From Euglena gracilis (Eukaryota > Euglenida > Euglenophyceae > Euglenales), in the NCBI GenBank assembly GCA_039621445.1, contig CP154956.1, positions 8,741,443 to 8,805,442 on the forward strand: a DNA stretch of 64,000 nucleotides, read 5' to 3'. Position numbers and translations under genes: made by a program. This document shows, piece by piece, positions 36,460 through 48,513 of this stretch (the stretch's first letter is position 1; each line of letters opens with the position of its first letter). A model generated the notes under the pieces. That model was not told the DNA's origin, did not search any database, and saw only the letters and a list, made by a program, of their open reading frames with translations.

Positions 36460-36774
36460 AACCAGGGCTGTACAGGAATCCGGGACACCACATCCAGAGG
36501 CGGTGCATGAGGGGTGCATCGTTCCTGTTTGGGGTCGTTTCACCAGACGCCTCCTTGTCGAGTCCCAGCCAGTTTATGTGCAGGGTGTGTGTTGGCATGT
36601 ATGTGCATGGAAGCATGTATGTAAGCATTTATGAAGAGTAGTTATACATATATTTGTAAGCACATGTATATGCATCCATGTTTATAGTATGTGTCAGTAT
36701 ATAAGTGTATGTAAGCACGTATGTGTATGGGAGCATGTATGTAAGTGTGTATATATACATACATACATACATAC

Positions 36775-36824
<50 letters not shown>

Positions 36825-36950
36825 AGTAAGTATACATGTGCGTGTAAGTATAAATATGGAAACAGTGTATGTGAGAAACAAGTGCATTTAAGCATGTATG
36901 TGTATGGATGTAACCCGATTCTGATTCTCGGACTGGATGGCCCTGGCTAG
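36460..36950 (+). other. nonconventional (non GT-AG) intron splitting the catalytic motif
   Basis: 491 bp. The 5' end is AAC-CAG (CAG at +4 to +6) and the 3' end is CTG-GCTAG (CTG at -8 to -6). A one-base shift is possible because of repeated G. It contains TATG/(TA)n/(GT)n microsatellites at about 36760-36840. Confidence 0.65.
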
Positions 36951-37022
36951 GACAGCCTGGACCGCACCAACTTGGCGGTGTTCTTCTGCATCATGCAGGT
37001 GCTGCCCCAGCAGTGCCTCAAG
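36951..37022 (+). CDS. SAC gene exon 18 (LDRTN, second half of the catalytic motif)
   Basis: Twenty-four codons DSLDRTNLAVFFCIMQVLPQ then QCLK, ending AAG|GTATGC. With exon 17 it forms C-R-D-S-L-D-R-T, the C-x5-R-T loop that makes the phosphocysteine intermediate in SAC enzymes. Both Cys and Arg are present. Confidence 0.9.
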
Positions 37023-38433
37023 GTATGCCACTCCTCGGCGTGCTGTTCTTCACCCAGCCCAGGGCTGGATGGCAGTCCCCAAAACCCTTTCGGTGGGGGG
37101 AATTATTTGGGAGTCGGTTTTAGGAGAAAGTTCCTTTGGCCCCCAAGGAAGCGTTTCTGGTGTCGCTGGTCTTGCAGGGGGCGGGGGTCGATCCCCCAGG
37201 TCCAGTCTCCCTGACGAAATCCTTCCATTTTGCAACGCCAGCGATGTCCAACATATGTCCAATAAATGTGGGAAAATCACTACTAATTTTTTTTATCACA
37301 TTCGGGCCAATGATCAAAGCATACTGAGTGTCCTCCAGCTGTACGCACATCAGGTTACTGCATAGGCCCCCTACCCCCCGGGGAGAGCCCCCTACCCCCC
37401 CCCGGGGGTGGGGGGGGCGGGGCCAGAAAGCACAGTTAGTAGCACAGCCAGTCAGCAGCTCCCAGAGTGCTGCGAACCCCAACCATGCAGTCACTTAGTC
37501 ACTGGCGACCCCCTCCGGGGGGAGGGGCTGGTTTTTCTCCTGACTGGTTTTTTGCCCGGACCCCCTCCCCCCGGGGGTGTCGAAAGAAACCATTAAGGTG
37601 ATCCAGTGCCGAAAGAATTTTTTTGGCCTTTTGATGGAAATAATCGAGCGGGAAAGTCATTTCGACTGGGTTTCACAATAAAAAATAGGCATAAAAAGCC
37701 CTCAATAATCTCCCAAATATCTCATTTGTGGATGCGGGATCCTCAGCTGCTTTCAAATCATAAAATTCCCCCTCAGGGTTCGCTCCCAGGAGAGTGTACA
37801 GGCGGGGGGGGTCTCCCATCCTGGACTGGACGGATCCTGGGAGGGTCCCCAGGACCCCCCCCCACTAATTTTCCTTCCAGTTCTTCGCCAAAATATTTGG
37901 CATTTTTGATAATTCTTTGCCCAAAAAAGTGTCCCAAAAGTGTCCTTGTGCCGAGCCGAAAATCGGTCACCCAGACCGTGCCAATGTACCAGAGGGGTGC
38001 CCCCCCCCCCCGGACCGGAAGGGGTCCCCTGCCTGTTTACTGGATCCGCCCCCCCCCTTAGTTGCACTAAGGCTTCTTGTCTGTTTTTGCCCCCACCCCC
38101 CGGGGATCATTTCCACTCTTCCGAAAACAACACACTCACTCCTTTCCACACAATCATCCAAGTCATCCCCCCCCCTGACAAACCGGGGTCGGCCATTTTG
38201 GGATCCAAAAATATTTGCCCAGTAAGGTGAAGAAAATTGGTCAATGCTATTCTCCGGTGTCTTCGTCATCGGGTCAATATGTTGGTTTCTGCCCCCCCCC
38301 CCCCCCAATTAGGGAGAACAGTCCATAATGCCACTCAGTCACTCTGAAAGAACACAGTCAGTCTCCCCAGTCTCCCCAGGAGGGGGGGGTCAGCCAGTGG
38401 CTTGGCGATTGGGTGCTCCGAATTTCCGCTCAG
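37023..38433. other. SAC intron 18, no exon seen
   Basis: C/G runs (37365-37420, 37998-38010, 38290-38308) and a family A fragment at 37495-37625. A reverse-strand family A piece lies at 38050-38090 (TTAGTTGCACTAAGGCTTCT). Confidence 0.5.
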
Positions 38434-38609
38434 GTGGGCCTTTCCATCCGGGCCGACGGCCCCACCGGAACGCTGACCGCGGCGCTGCAGGCGGCCCTCA
38501 CCCCCAAGCACAAGGACAACCCCAAGGGCCTGATGTGCCTGAGCGCGTCCGACAGTGTGCAGCGTCCCCGGCACTGCGAGGCGTGGGTTTCAACCGAAGT
38601 CCTCAACGG
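38434..38609 (+). CDS. SAC gene exon 19
   Basis: Acceptor TTTCCGCTCAG. Peptide VGLSIRADGPTGTLTAALQA, ALTPKHKDNPKGLMCLSASD, SVQRPRHCEAW. It follows the LDRTN helix as the variable SAC region before the 'W..xGDxhS' strand. End options are TGG|GTTTCA (38586) or AACGG|CTGCAG (38609). Both keep phase with exon 20. Confidence 0.75.
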
Positions 38610-40437
38610 CTGCAGGGACCTCGGTTTGCGTGGTGGACATAATTTTAAGTCATGGCCGAGTCAGGGACGGGTGGGGGCAGAGTTTGAGATAAGTTGGGTA
38701 TCCGTGCTTTAAGGTGGAGTGGGGTGTCCCCACCATCCCCCCACCTGTCCTTGACTGCAGGGTCTGGACCACCCCTCTTCTTGCCAAGGGGGTCTGGACC
38801 CTGCCCCCAAGGTCAAAAACTCAAGTTTTCCTCTCCGGCGTTTGGTACCAACTTTGTTTTTCCGAAACGTGCTTAAAATGGCGTTTTGGTTGATTTCTGA
38901 TTTTTCTGCCTGGCGCGCAAATTTGGCCAAATTTGGACCATTTTTACTGTGCCACTGTGGGGGGAGTTGCCCCCCCACCCTACCTGCTTTATGCCCTACC
39001 GGCCGCGTTATACCTACCATCCACCTGATTTTGCGTCAAACCGTTGGGGGAGTTGCCTGCCCGGATCCCACAGCACTCGATCCCATCCCCTCAGGGATGG
39101 AGGCGTTTGGGCCAAAAGTGTGTGCCATATGCACTGCGGTGCCTAAGGCACCAGACGCCCCAAAATGGCCCCCGGGGTTGACCAGACGCTGCCTGCTCAG
39201 CACCCAAATCCTATCCCCCCCCTCCGTATGAGGTTGAGGGCACACTTCCAACAGTGCCCAGCTGCTTGACAGGCCCCCCGGCATGGCATCTGCTGAAAGC
39301 CGGCCCCATCTGCCGGGTTTTTGATTTTTTGGTTTTGGTGTTTGGTTGGGTGGCAGTCGGGATGAGCGGCAATGATGATGAGCGGGAGGATTGGGGATGA
39401 GTGGCAGACAGGATCCGCTGTTCCGACCAGCCTTGTTTGTGGGCCTTCCCCTCGTGGGTGGGGGCAGGTGGGGGTATTTTCCACCTGCCGGGAGACCCTG
39501 CAACAAAAACCCCTCCCCCCTCAGTTGGTCAAACTTGCGTGGTGCCGACCCGAGCATGGCCAGCCCCCCCCCCCCAGGATCCCCCCAACTCTGGCCCCTC
39601 ATTCAATGGGGGAACACCGGGCGTCTTTGGCGGCCCCCCTGGGGAGGGAACAACCACCCCGGACCCCCCCCCCAGTTTTCAAAGTTACCTCATTTTGGGG
39701 GTGATTTTTTTTTGAGAATTGTCATGGACTCTTGGCATGAAAATTGTTCCCCCAGGACCCCCCCCGGCCCAGGACCCCCAGGATCCCCTTCCCAGGACCC
39801 GGGGGGGGGGAAGCTGGGCATGAGTGGCATGGGGATGGCACTTCCAGCTTTGATCAACCGAGTCTGTGGGATTAGACCCTCTTTCTGATGGGCACTTCTT
39901 GGGAGGAGTGTCCCCTCTTTGGCGATAGGGGTGCGGTCTGGACCACCCCTCGCCTGTCTTTTTATCAAGCCGTTTGGCAAATTCCCCCTGGGGTTTGTAA
40001 AACAGCCTTATTCTCAAATGATTGTTTCTCCTCTCAAATCATTGCTTCTCCCATTCTGCAGATGTGCCAGCGCATGAATTTTTTCGCATGTTGAAAACGC
40101 AGATTTGCCGAGTTTTTTTTTGCCCTCATTCAACGGTCTCTCCTTATGGAGCGGTGGTAGATTCTCTGATGCGTGTGCCCACACACACAAACACATTCCA
40201 CACAAGACGCAAGCGTAGTGCAAGGTCAGCAGGTTTTAAGGATTTGACTCTTCCTGAATGCGCCGCACCCTTCCACAGCCGAGGCCTCACCCTCTCCCTG
40301 TGCGTCGCCAGTCAACGTCGGCAAGCATAACCTGTATGCCGTGTTCCCAGCACCAGCAATAAGCCAGATCCAGGCTTTTTTTTTTGGCTTGGGAGCCCCT
40401 TATGGAGTCGGAGGTTTTGGGGCGTGGTCCAGACAAA

Positions 40438-40626
40438 TTCAGGTAATCATCAAATGATGTGGAAGATCGTCAAATAATCGTCAAATTCAGGTAATCGTCA
40501 AATAATCGTCAATTTCAGGTAATCGTCAAATAATCGTCAAATTCAGGTAATCGTCAAATAATCGTCAAATTCAGGTAATCGTCAAATAATCGTCAAATTC
40601 AGGTAACTGTCAAATAATCGTCAAAA
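40438..40626. repeat. 28-bp minisatellite, about six units
   Basis: Unit AGGTAATCGTCAAATAATCG + TCAAATTC. Each unit itself holds two AATCGTCAAAT words, so an older 11-14-bp repeat is visible. Confidence 0.95.
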
Positions 40627-41136
40627 ATGATGCGGAAACGGGGGTTCGAGGTTTTGTTTTCAGGCAGACCTGAAAATTTGTCCGCCCTCAGGTCCGCATT
40701 TTTTCATGAAAAGAAAAGACAGGCAAAAGGACGGAAAGGAGCATTTTTGAGCATTTTTTTTCTGATTGGTTTTCCTCGCCTGGCTGTGGGGGGAGGGGTT
40801 GGTCCCACGGGGTTGGGCGGGTGTCCAGTCCTGGCCCGCTTGAAACGGTTGGGCATTCTCACAATCATCTCCCAACACCTATGCCTGTTTCCAATTTCCC
40901 AGCCAGGCAAAAAATCTCCCACATATTATCTGGATTTTGATTCCTTTTTTCGCCCAGCTTCTTCCCGCATGTTTAACGCCCCTCCCCAGATTCATCTTTG
41001 TGGATTTGCTTCTGATGGCAAAATCTCAATTTGAAACCCTCCTAGCAATTTTGAACACCCCCCTGCCCTCACCCAATTCATGCCATATGCATAAAAGAAA
41101 CGCAAGCTCATATAAAATGTACACGCATACACAAGC

Positions 41137-41320
<184 letters not shown>

Positions 41321-41377
41321 TTTTGCAGGTGGGCGGTGCCATATATTTTCCGGCAGGGAGTTCCCGGCGCTGGATGA

Positions 41378-41465
41378 GCTCTCCCCGAGCAGCAGTGCCC
41401 TCCCAGATGAGGAGTGGCCCTTCCTCCAGGCCGGGATCGGCGACGTGCATAACGCGCTGCAGAGT
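41378..41465 (+). CDS. SAC gene exon 20 (GD segment)
   Basis: Peptide LSPSSSALPDEEWPFLQAGI, then GDVHNALQS, ending AGT|GTGTGG. 'GDVHNAL' plausibly matches the SAC 'W..NGDxhSxxY' strand. The start is 41378 (after CTGGATGA), 41379 (GATGAG|) or 41357 (CGGCAG|). Confidence 0.7.
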
Positions 41466-41654
41466 GTGTGGGCTGGGCTGGCATGGCTGGGGAACACACC
41501 CATACTTTTTTGGCGTCGTTTTTTGATGGTTTATGTTGCACCCCTCCCCCCTGCCTGAGCCTTGGCGGAGCCCATTCCCTTGGCATGGTGTTGATTGCCC
41601 TCTTTCGTTTCTTCCCGCATTCTCTCCAGGCTTTTCTTTCAGTTGGGTGCCTAC

Positions 41655-41720
41655 CCCACGGGGTGGGTGGGTGCCAGGGGCAGGCACCCCATAGCACCCC
41701 TGCCGACCCCCCCGGGGGGG
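41655..41720. repeat. GGCAGGCACCCCATAGCACC repeat
   Basis: Words GGTGGGTGCC, GGGGCAGGCACCCCATAGC recur at 43285-43360 and 46135-46195, with C/G runs beside each. Confidence 0.6.
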
Positions 41721-41754
41721 GGGGTAGGCAGGGGGGGGTGGAAAATATGCACCG

Positions 41755-41838
41755 TGCAGTTTTTGCAGTTTTTTGCAGTTTTCACGTTTTGGGTTTTTTG
41801 CAGTTTTTTTGCAGTTTTTTTGCAGTTTTTTTTTTGAT
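41755..41838. repeat. GCAGTTTTTT minisatellite, left of hAT fragment
   Basis: GCAG + T5-T9 units. The same unit recurs at 43077-43146 on the other side of the 1.2-kb segment. Confidence 0.85.
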
Positions 41839-43076
41839 CCAGTTTTGAAGAAACCTAAGATGTTTTTTGGTGCTTGTTGCCTTGTTGACAAGGCCACAAT
41901 TATTCCCCAACCAAAATTGCTCCCTCTCCAACCTTTCCATTGTAGGAGGTTTGAACAATGTTGAAGGTTGTGAGGGCAGTCGTCAAAGGAGTGCACAAAA
42001 GTGATTTACAACGGGTAACCGACGTCTTCGTTCCACCCCAATACCTGATTTGCATGCTTTCTGGAAAGATATACTCAAGCAAGCCAAAACATTCCCAGAT
42101 ATGCATATTTTTTTGCGCATGTGCCTTGCTCTGACCCCGTCTGATGCAGTTGTCGAGCCTGCATTCAGTCGGCTGAGGATGATTTTGGCAGATCGTCGGT
42201 TACGTTTGAGTTCTGACGTTGTTGAGCAGCTGTTGATCTTTGTCTTGGATTCCACCCCATGGGACGAATACAATTTCGATTCTGTGTTGGAGGCCCAACA
42301 GTTCAGTGCTCGGCGTGCACGCTTCAGGCTCAAGCGAGCAGCCGACAAAGGCACAAAACGACCTCTGAAGGGTATGTCTAAAGGAAAAGGCAGACCCAAC
42401 GTCGATGTGTCAGATGAAGGTTGTGAGTACATTTCGTGCAACAGTAACCTCCATTTCCCCGTCCTCCTCCTCCTCTTCATCGTCTGACCTCTCCTCTGAA
42501 TAAAATAGCCCGGTCGAACGAAAGCATGTTGCGATGATGCTTTCTTTACATTGCCATGCCATTCCAATGCTCATCCCATGTCACACCACTCAATGGACCG
42601 AAAGTTCCAAATTGAACATCCCAAGGGGCAAGAAAGATAGCGGGGTTGGGTGCGGGTGAACAGGGAGCAAAGCTGGGAATTTCGGGGATCAAAGCCTGCT
42701 TAAAGTCGCTTTTGCTGGGGTAAAAAGTAAGCACAGCTATGTATTTGACTTCTAAGTTCTCTTGAATTGAGTGTGCACCAGGCAGCCATTCTGCCATGGC
42801 ACTGTGTACCAGAGTTGCAAGAATTGAACGCATCGAAGATTTCTGCGTATGGGTTTATGTGCATTTTATCCATATTTACAAAGGAAACCATTTGGCATCC
42901 TTGTGGGCATGGTCAGTACAATTTTTTGCAGGAAAACCGGTGTGACCCGGCATCCAAACACATGACTTGCATTTCAGTGTATGAAATGCCATGTACAGTG
43001 TACCTTGATATCGCAATTTACGTTGTTTTGCATATGCACACCATTTCAGCTTGTCTATTGTCATTTTTTGTTGAAG
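41839..43076 (+). mobile_element. segment with hAT transposase fragment, flanked by GCAGTTTTTT repeats
   Basis: A 1.2-kb unique segment lies between two blocks of one minisatellite, as expected if an element landed inside the array. Neither terminal inverted repeats nor a target duplication could be found by eye. The coding fragment is described separately. Confidence 0.5.
42020..42487 (+). pseudogene. hAT-family transposase C-terminal (dimerisation) fragment
   Basis: Open from just after TAA 42017 to TGA 42485-42487. Contains FWKDILKQAKTFPDMHIFLR, then ALTPSDAVVEPAFSRLRMIL and ADRRLRLSSDVVEQLLIF. The 'hPxSxxxxExxFSxhxxhhxxxRxxLxxxxxxxLhhh' pattern is the hAT C-terminal dimerisation region, which helps build the transposase active site. 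No start codon or catalytic core in frame upstream, so I read it as a decayed copy. In the SAC intron and on the same strand as the SAC gene. Confidence 0.75.
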
Positions 43077-43146
43077 TGCAGTTTTTTTGCAGTTTTTTTG
43101 CAGTTTTTTTTGCAGTTTTTTGCAGTTTTTTGCAGTGCAGTTTTTG
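43077..43146. repeat. GCAGTTTTTT minisatellite, right of hAT fragment
   Basis: Same unit as 41755-41838. Confidence 0.85.
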
Positions 43147-43284
43147 ACCGGCCCGTGTGCAGTTTCTCCCCCCCCCCTGGGGTAGGGTTCGGGGTGGGTT
43201 GGGCAGGCATCCCTGTCTGGCGACTGATCCCGTTTTCTTTACCCTTTTGGCAAGGACCCACCGGACCCTGGGTACCCCGGGCTG

Positions 43285-43370
43285 CCCCCGCCTGCGGGGC
43301 GTGTGCCTGCTATGGGCACCACCCTATGGCACCCTATGGCACCCATCCACCCCCCTCCCCCCGGTCGGTA
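43285..43370. repeat. TGCCTGCTATGGGCACC repeat, second copy
   Basis: GTGTGCCTGCTATGGGCACC and repeated CCTATGGCACC, then CCCCTCCCCCCGGTCGGTAA. Similar to 46135-46200. Confidence 0.6.
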
Positions 43371-44224
43371 AAAAAAAGCCTGGTTCTCTCCTGCGGGTCT
43401 TTGTCTGAGTCTTGACCTTTCTCAGTCACTCAAGGCGTCTTTTTTTTTTTTTAAGAGAATCCCACTGTTTTCAAAAGTGGCCAAGGCACCAATGGAATGA
43501 GCGGGCCCTGTTTTCTTTCATCCCCCATCTTCCCAATTATCTCGCAGCATACCCTGTTCGCTTATATTTAATTAACACATGTTGTCCAGTTCCATCGTCA
43601 TTTCGATCAGTTAATCTTGTGTGGAATATGACATTTTTTGAGGGGATCTGTGTGTACATACCTGTAATATTTATTCATATAGTGTATGTGTTAGATGGTG
43701 TACGTTTACATATGTTTGCATGTTTGTCAAGATTCACACACAAACACATATAAATACACTTTTACGTACATCATTTTCCCTCAGTCCTCTTCCATCATTT
43801 TTGGTTTGATTTCAGGAGGCCTTTTGACAGAACCCAACAAGCCAAACGCATTTGCTTGTTTCACAGGATACCCCAAGAATATCCTTGAGGCCATTGCTGC
43901 TGCTCATGTGACCAGGCTTTGACGTTGCTCCATGTCTTTTGCAGTGCATCTTTCTCGTCATTCTGCTCCAGGAAACCCTCCCTTAAATGTAACTTATATT
44001 TAGGTTTCCAGAAACCGCCCCCAGGTTGCTTACGTTGCTTATAGGTTTCAGCCGCCCCCCCAACATGCTGGTAAAACTGGCTTTAAATGGCCCACAATGG
44101 CCTAAAATGGCCTGAAATGGTTTTTCTGGGGGGGGGGGGGCTTGACTAAAGGTGTGGCCAGGGCTGGGACCCAAACCGACCCCCTGGCCTCCAGGGGGTG
44201 CGCCTGGGCACGGTTCAGCAGGGA

Positions 44225-44360
44225 GGGAATGCAAACACGGGTTGGTTTTTAGCGTTTTTTTGTGTGTGTGTTTTCAAGTTGAATTATTATTTGCGTTTAT
44301 TTGTGGTTTTTTTTGCATTAATTTGTGCCGCGTTTTTCGAGGTCCGTGTTGCGCTCCCCC
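44225..44360 (-). repeat. repeat family B fragment
   Basis: Reverse complement reads CTCGAAAAACGCGGCAC, then A-rich AAACCACAAATAAACGCAAA, as in 10240-10320. Confidence 0.65.
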
Positions 44361-44644
44361 CCCCCCCGGTTTCGATGCCGTTTGCACAGCATCTGGTCAG
44401 TGGTTGCCCACATTTGGAGGGTAATTCCGTCAAAGCCAGCCGGCGACGTCGGGCGATGTGTGCGCCACGCTGTATGCGGGGAGCCCCGCGATGCACTCGG
44501 GGTTGCTGCGGAGCTTTGCGGGGACACAAGGTGCCCGGCTATTGATGCAAATGAAACTGTTTCGGTATTGGTGCCTTGAAAGTGAAATTAAATGCAGTAT
44601 GTCTTTATACCATGGCGTCGCTTAAGCCGAAGCACACCCCACCC

Positions 44645-45010
44645 CCTGAGGGGCGTGCCAGTGTCCAATCAGCCAGCAGCTTTTTTTCCAGCCTCAAACC
44701 CCCATTCATTTGTTTTATTTTCCATCCGCCCGAAGGGCAAGATTAACGGGAAAATGGGTGAGAATGGGTCAGAAAAAGGCTGGCCAGGGCAAATTTTGGA
44801 TATTTTCCCCCCATAATTAGATCGATTTTGCATTTTTTGGGTTTTTTTTTTTAACGGTTTCCATTCTGGGTACCAGCTTCATTCCCCAGTCGGGCCCAGA
44901 TCCAGCCGGTGACCCCATAGGATAGGGGGTCAGCCAGCAAACTTTTTCCAGCCTGCCCAAATCTTCCAGCCCCTGACCTGGACCCTGGGGGTCGTTGAGC
45001 GAAACCCTGC
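44645..45010 (+). repeat. repeat family C copy 2
   Basis: Shares AATGGGTCAGAAAAAGGCTGG, CCAGGGCAAATTTTGG, CAGCCAGCAAACTTTTTCCAG and CCTGCCCAAATCTTCCAGCC with the other copies. Also shares GTCGTTGAGCGAA at its end. Confidence 0.75.
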
Positions 45011-45049
45011 TTTGCTTTTTTAACACAATCTAATACTCCCCACCCAGAC

Positions 45050-45595
45050 CTTCTTTGTTCAATTCCTTTCAGAGGTCAATGCTGAGTTTGCTTCCAAAAT
45101 TCAGAGTGATACTGTGTGCGGGATGCTGCACACTGTTTTGTGCCGCTGCAAAGGGTTGAAAAAGCTCCACTCAACTCCCTGTCCTGAAGTCGATGTACAA
45201 AGCCCTGGAGGAAGTCTGTGGAACAACGTTCGAGACAAAGGATTCATCAATTATTTTTGTACGAGATCGGACCCTGTATTCTCTTTCCCCCAAAAATCTG
45301 AGCTGTACGCAGAATGATGTTTATTTGAGCAACCTTCAAGATGAGGTATTCCCATGCCGAGTTTTCAACCGCCCCTCAGGAAACCAGGAAATCCTCTGAT
45401 GATTTTGAAACTCACAAAATTCTTTGCAATGGAGATGGCATTTGCAAAGATTCCACCCCTGAGGACGGAAGGGGGGAAGGGAAACTGCGACGTTGTGAAA
45501 GAAGGTGGCCGGGGAATTGGTTTGAAACATCGCAAAGGTGGAACTATTGGGAAAATACTGATTCGACCTTTCGACTGACACAGAGGTCCTAGATT
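45050..45595 (+). pseudogene. decayed coding-like region of unknown family
   Basis: Peptide VNAEFASKIQSDTVCGMLHT and LCRCKGLKKLHS in one frame. It continues after about 45190 in the next frame as YKALEEVCGTTFETKDSSII and FVRDRTLYSLSPKNLSC, and then in a third as LTKFFAMEMAFAKIP to TGA near 45578. The frames look protein-like and relay without splice signals, as in a frameshifted old gene or transposon remnant. It is not needed by the SAC gene, whose exons 20 and 21 already join in phase. No family recognised. Confidence 0.35.
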
Positions 45596-45883
45596 ATTTC
45601 AATCCAAACCACCTCCACCTGCAGTGTTCAGCCCTGTTCAATCTCGAATAAATAAACCTCGAAAATCCCGAAAATCCTGCCATTCGCCAAAGCCTGCTTA
45701 ATCCCGACAAATCTACCAAGTGTCTGGAGGTGCTTGACCTCCTCCCCAAACAACGTTGCCCCTGCAACGTTCCGGACAGCTCTCTCGATCCCATGCCCCC
45801 TGCAACGTTATTCGGGCCGTACCTTCCGCACCGGCCTCCCCCCCCCCCCCCCCCGGCCCTCCTCACCCCCCCCCCCAGTGCAG

Positions 45884-46013
45884 TCCGCCAAGTCCAACCT
45901 CACCATCGGCGTGGGCCGCCTCTACTCCACGCTGCTGTCCGACGGCGGCAAGCTGCGGGGCCTGGAGGAGCTGCTGGGCCGCTGCGCCGCGGACCCCGCC
46001 GCCCGCCCCCCGC
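45884..46013 (+). CDS. SAC gene exon 21 (end of SAC domain)
   Basis: Acceptor CCAGTGCAG. Peptide SAKSNLTIGVGRLYSTLLSD, GGKLRGLEELLGRCAADPAA. It matches the closing SAC helix 'RYYxNxFxDxxKQxxIxxhLG'. No GT donor lies between 45944 and the in-frame TGA at 46028. Ending at 46013, the intron starts GGCCAG. Confidence 0.85.
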
Positions 46014-46982
46014 GGCCAGGGCCGGCCTGAGCCGAAGGGGGTCTCCCATCCAGAATTCGCCGGGGCCCCGGAAAAGGCCATTTTCGATGAAAAATTTCTG
46101 CCCCCCCCCCCCCCCGGACCCCTCCCCCCCCCCGGGGGTGCCTGCTAGGGGCAGGCACCCTATAGCACCCACCCACCCCCCTCCCCCCGGTCAGTAAGCA
46201 CAAGCATGCTCCCATGGTGGTGGGGGGGTTGACCGGACTGGTCCTTAACAGATGGGATTGGGGCGTTGCTTCAGAAAATTTGATCGCCCCTTGACTTGAG
46301 CTTCAGGACCCAGGCCCCAGGGCGACGGGACGATCCTGAGGCCTAACGGGGCCAAAAACCGAAGAGTCAAATAACGCATTTTTTTTTGACATTTGGGCCG
46401 ATCAAAGCATGCCAGAAATCGCTCCCCCCCCCCTGGATTTGACCGATTGTTTTATTTTGCTGAAATATGGCCATTTTCTTGTTCATTGTCCCTGTCGGTT
46501 TTTCATTGAATGTGCTGGGATGGTTTTTTGTCTGTCGTGGGGGGGGGGGGCTGCAGGGAGCAGAGGGCTGACCACCTCCCACCTCTTGTGGGTTGGGAGC
46601 CTCCCCACCACCAGGCTTTCCTATACTGCCACCGTCTCACATACTAAATTGAGGACGACCTCACCTGACCTCGACGTGCAAGGCAGGATTCTCTGTAAAT
46701 GAATGCTAAATCTTTGGGAACGAAGTATAGTTTGGCGAAATGAGACAGAAACAAGTGCAAGGCGGGACGTTTTGGTCCCAAGTCGCCGCCCATTATCATA
46801 CACATGTATGTGTATAAACATGTATGTGTGTATACATGTATATTTCTATAAAAATCAATGTATATATGTATATAAATCAAATGTATATATGTATGTATAT
46901 ATACATATGTGTACATATATACACACACATGCATGTACACACATATGCATGTATGTATACAAATGTATGTATATATGTATGT

Positions 46983-47070
<88 letters not shown>

Positions 47071-47120
47071 GGAGTCAGGTTTTCGGCGACGTGCGCTGGG
47101 GCCTGGCCGCCCCTGCCGGC
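46014..47120 (+). other. second nonconventional intron (GGCCAG .. CTGCCGGC)
   Basis: CAG at +4 to +6 and CTG at -8 to -6, with phase 1 on both sides (C + GC = Arg). It contains G/C runs, a copy of the TGCCTGCTAGGGGCAGG repeat (46135-46200) and a (TA)n/TATG array at 46800-47068. Confidence 0.6.
46800..47068. repeat. TATG/(TA)n microsatellite
   Basis: ATGTATGTATA and TATATATA blocks ending 53 bp before exon 22. Confidence 0.9.
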
Positions 47121-47208
47121 GCATCACGGCGGAGGACGCATCCCGCAGCGTGCTGCTGCTGACCGACACCCCTTTGCAGCGGGACTACCTCCAGTCGGTC
47201 TTCAGCTG
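47121..47208 (+). CDS. SAC gene exon 22
   Basis: Peptide [20 protein letters not shown], then RDYLQSVFS, ending TG|GTGTGC. Phase 2 end joins exon 23 as Cys. It lies just beyond the SAC domain. A conventional acceptor GTCAG at 47078 would prepend Arg/Pro-rich residues but finds no partner donor. Confidence 0.7.
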
Positions 47209-48365
<1,157 letters not shown>

Positions 48366-48513
48366 CCACGGCGGGGTCAAGCACCTGGTGGTGATGGCCG
48401 ACGCCAACGGCATCCCGGTGGGGCCCAACCCGGAAGTGGACCGCCGCAAGTCCCTCGCCCTGCTCGTCTTTGAGGACTTCGCCACTGCAGACCAGGCCAC
48501 AGCTGAGGCGAAG
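48366..48513 (+). CDS. SAC gene exon 23
   Basis: Peptide HGGVKHLVVMADANGIPVGP, NPEVDRRKSLALLVFEDFAT, ADQATAEAK, ending AAG|GTGCGG. C-terminal extension of the SAC protein; I do not recognise a domain. Confidence 0.8.

Noticed and set aside
40290-40350. Possible SAC exon NVGKHNLYAVFPAPA
   Set aside because: Neither GT-AG nor CAG/CTG boundaries keep phase with exons 19 and 20, which join without it.
41983-42567. 194-codon minus-strand open frame opposite the hAT fragment
   Set aside because: It is the shadow of the recognisable transposase frame on the + strand.
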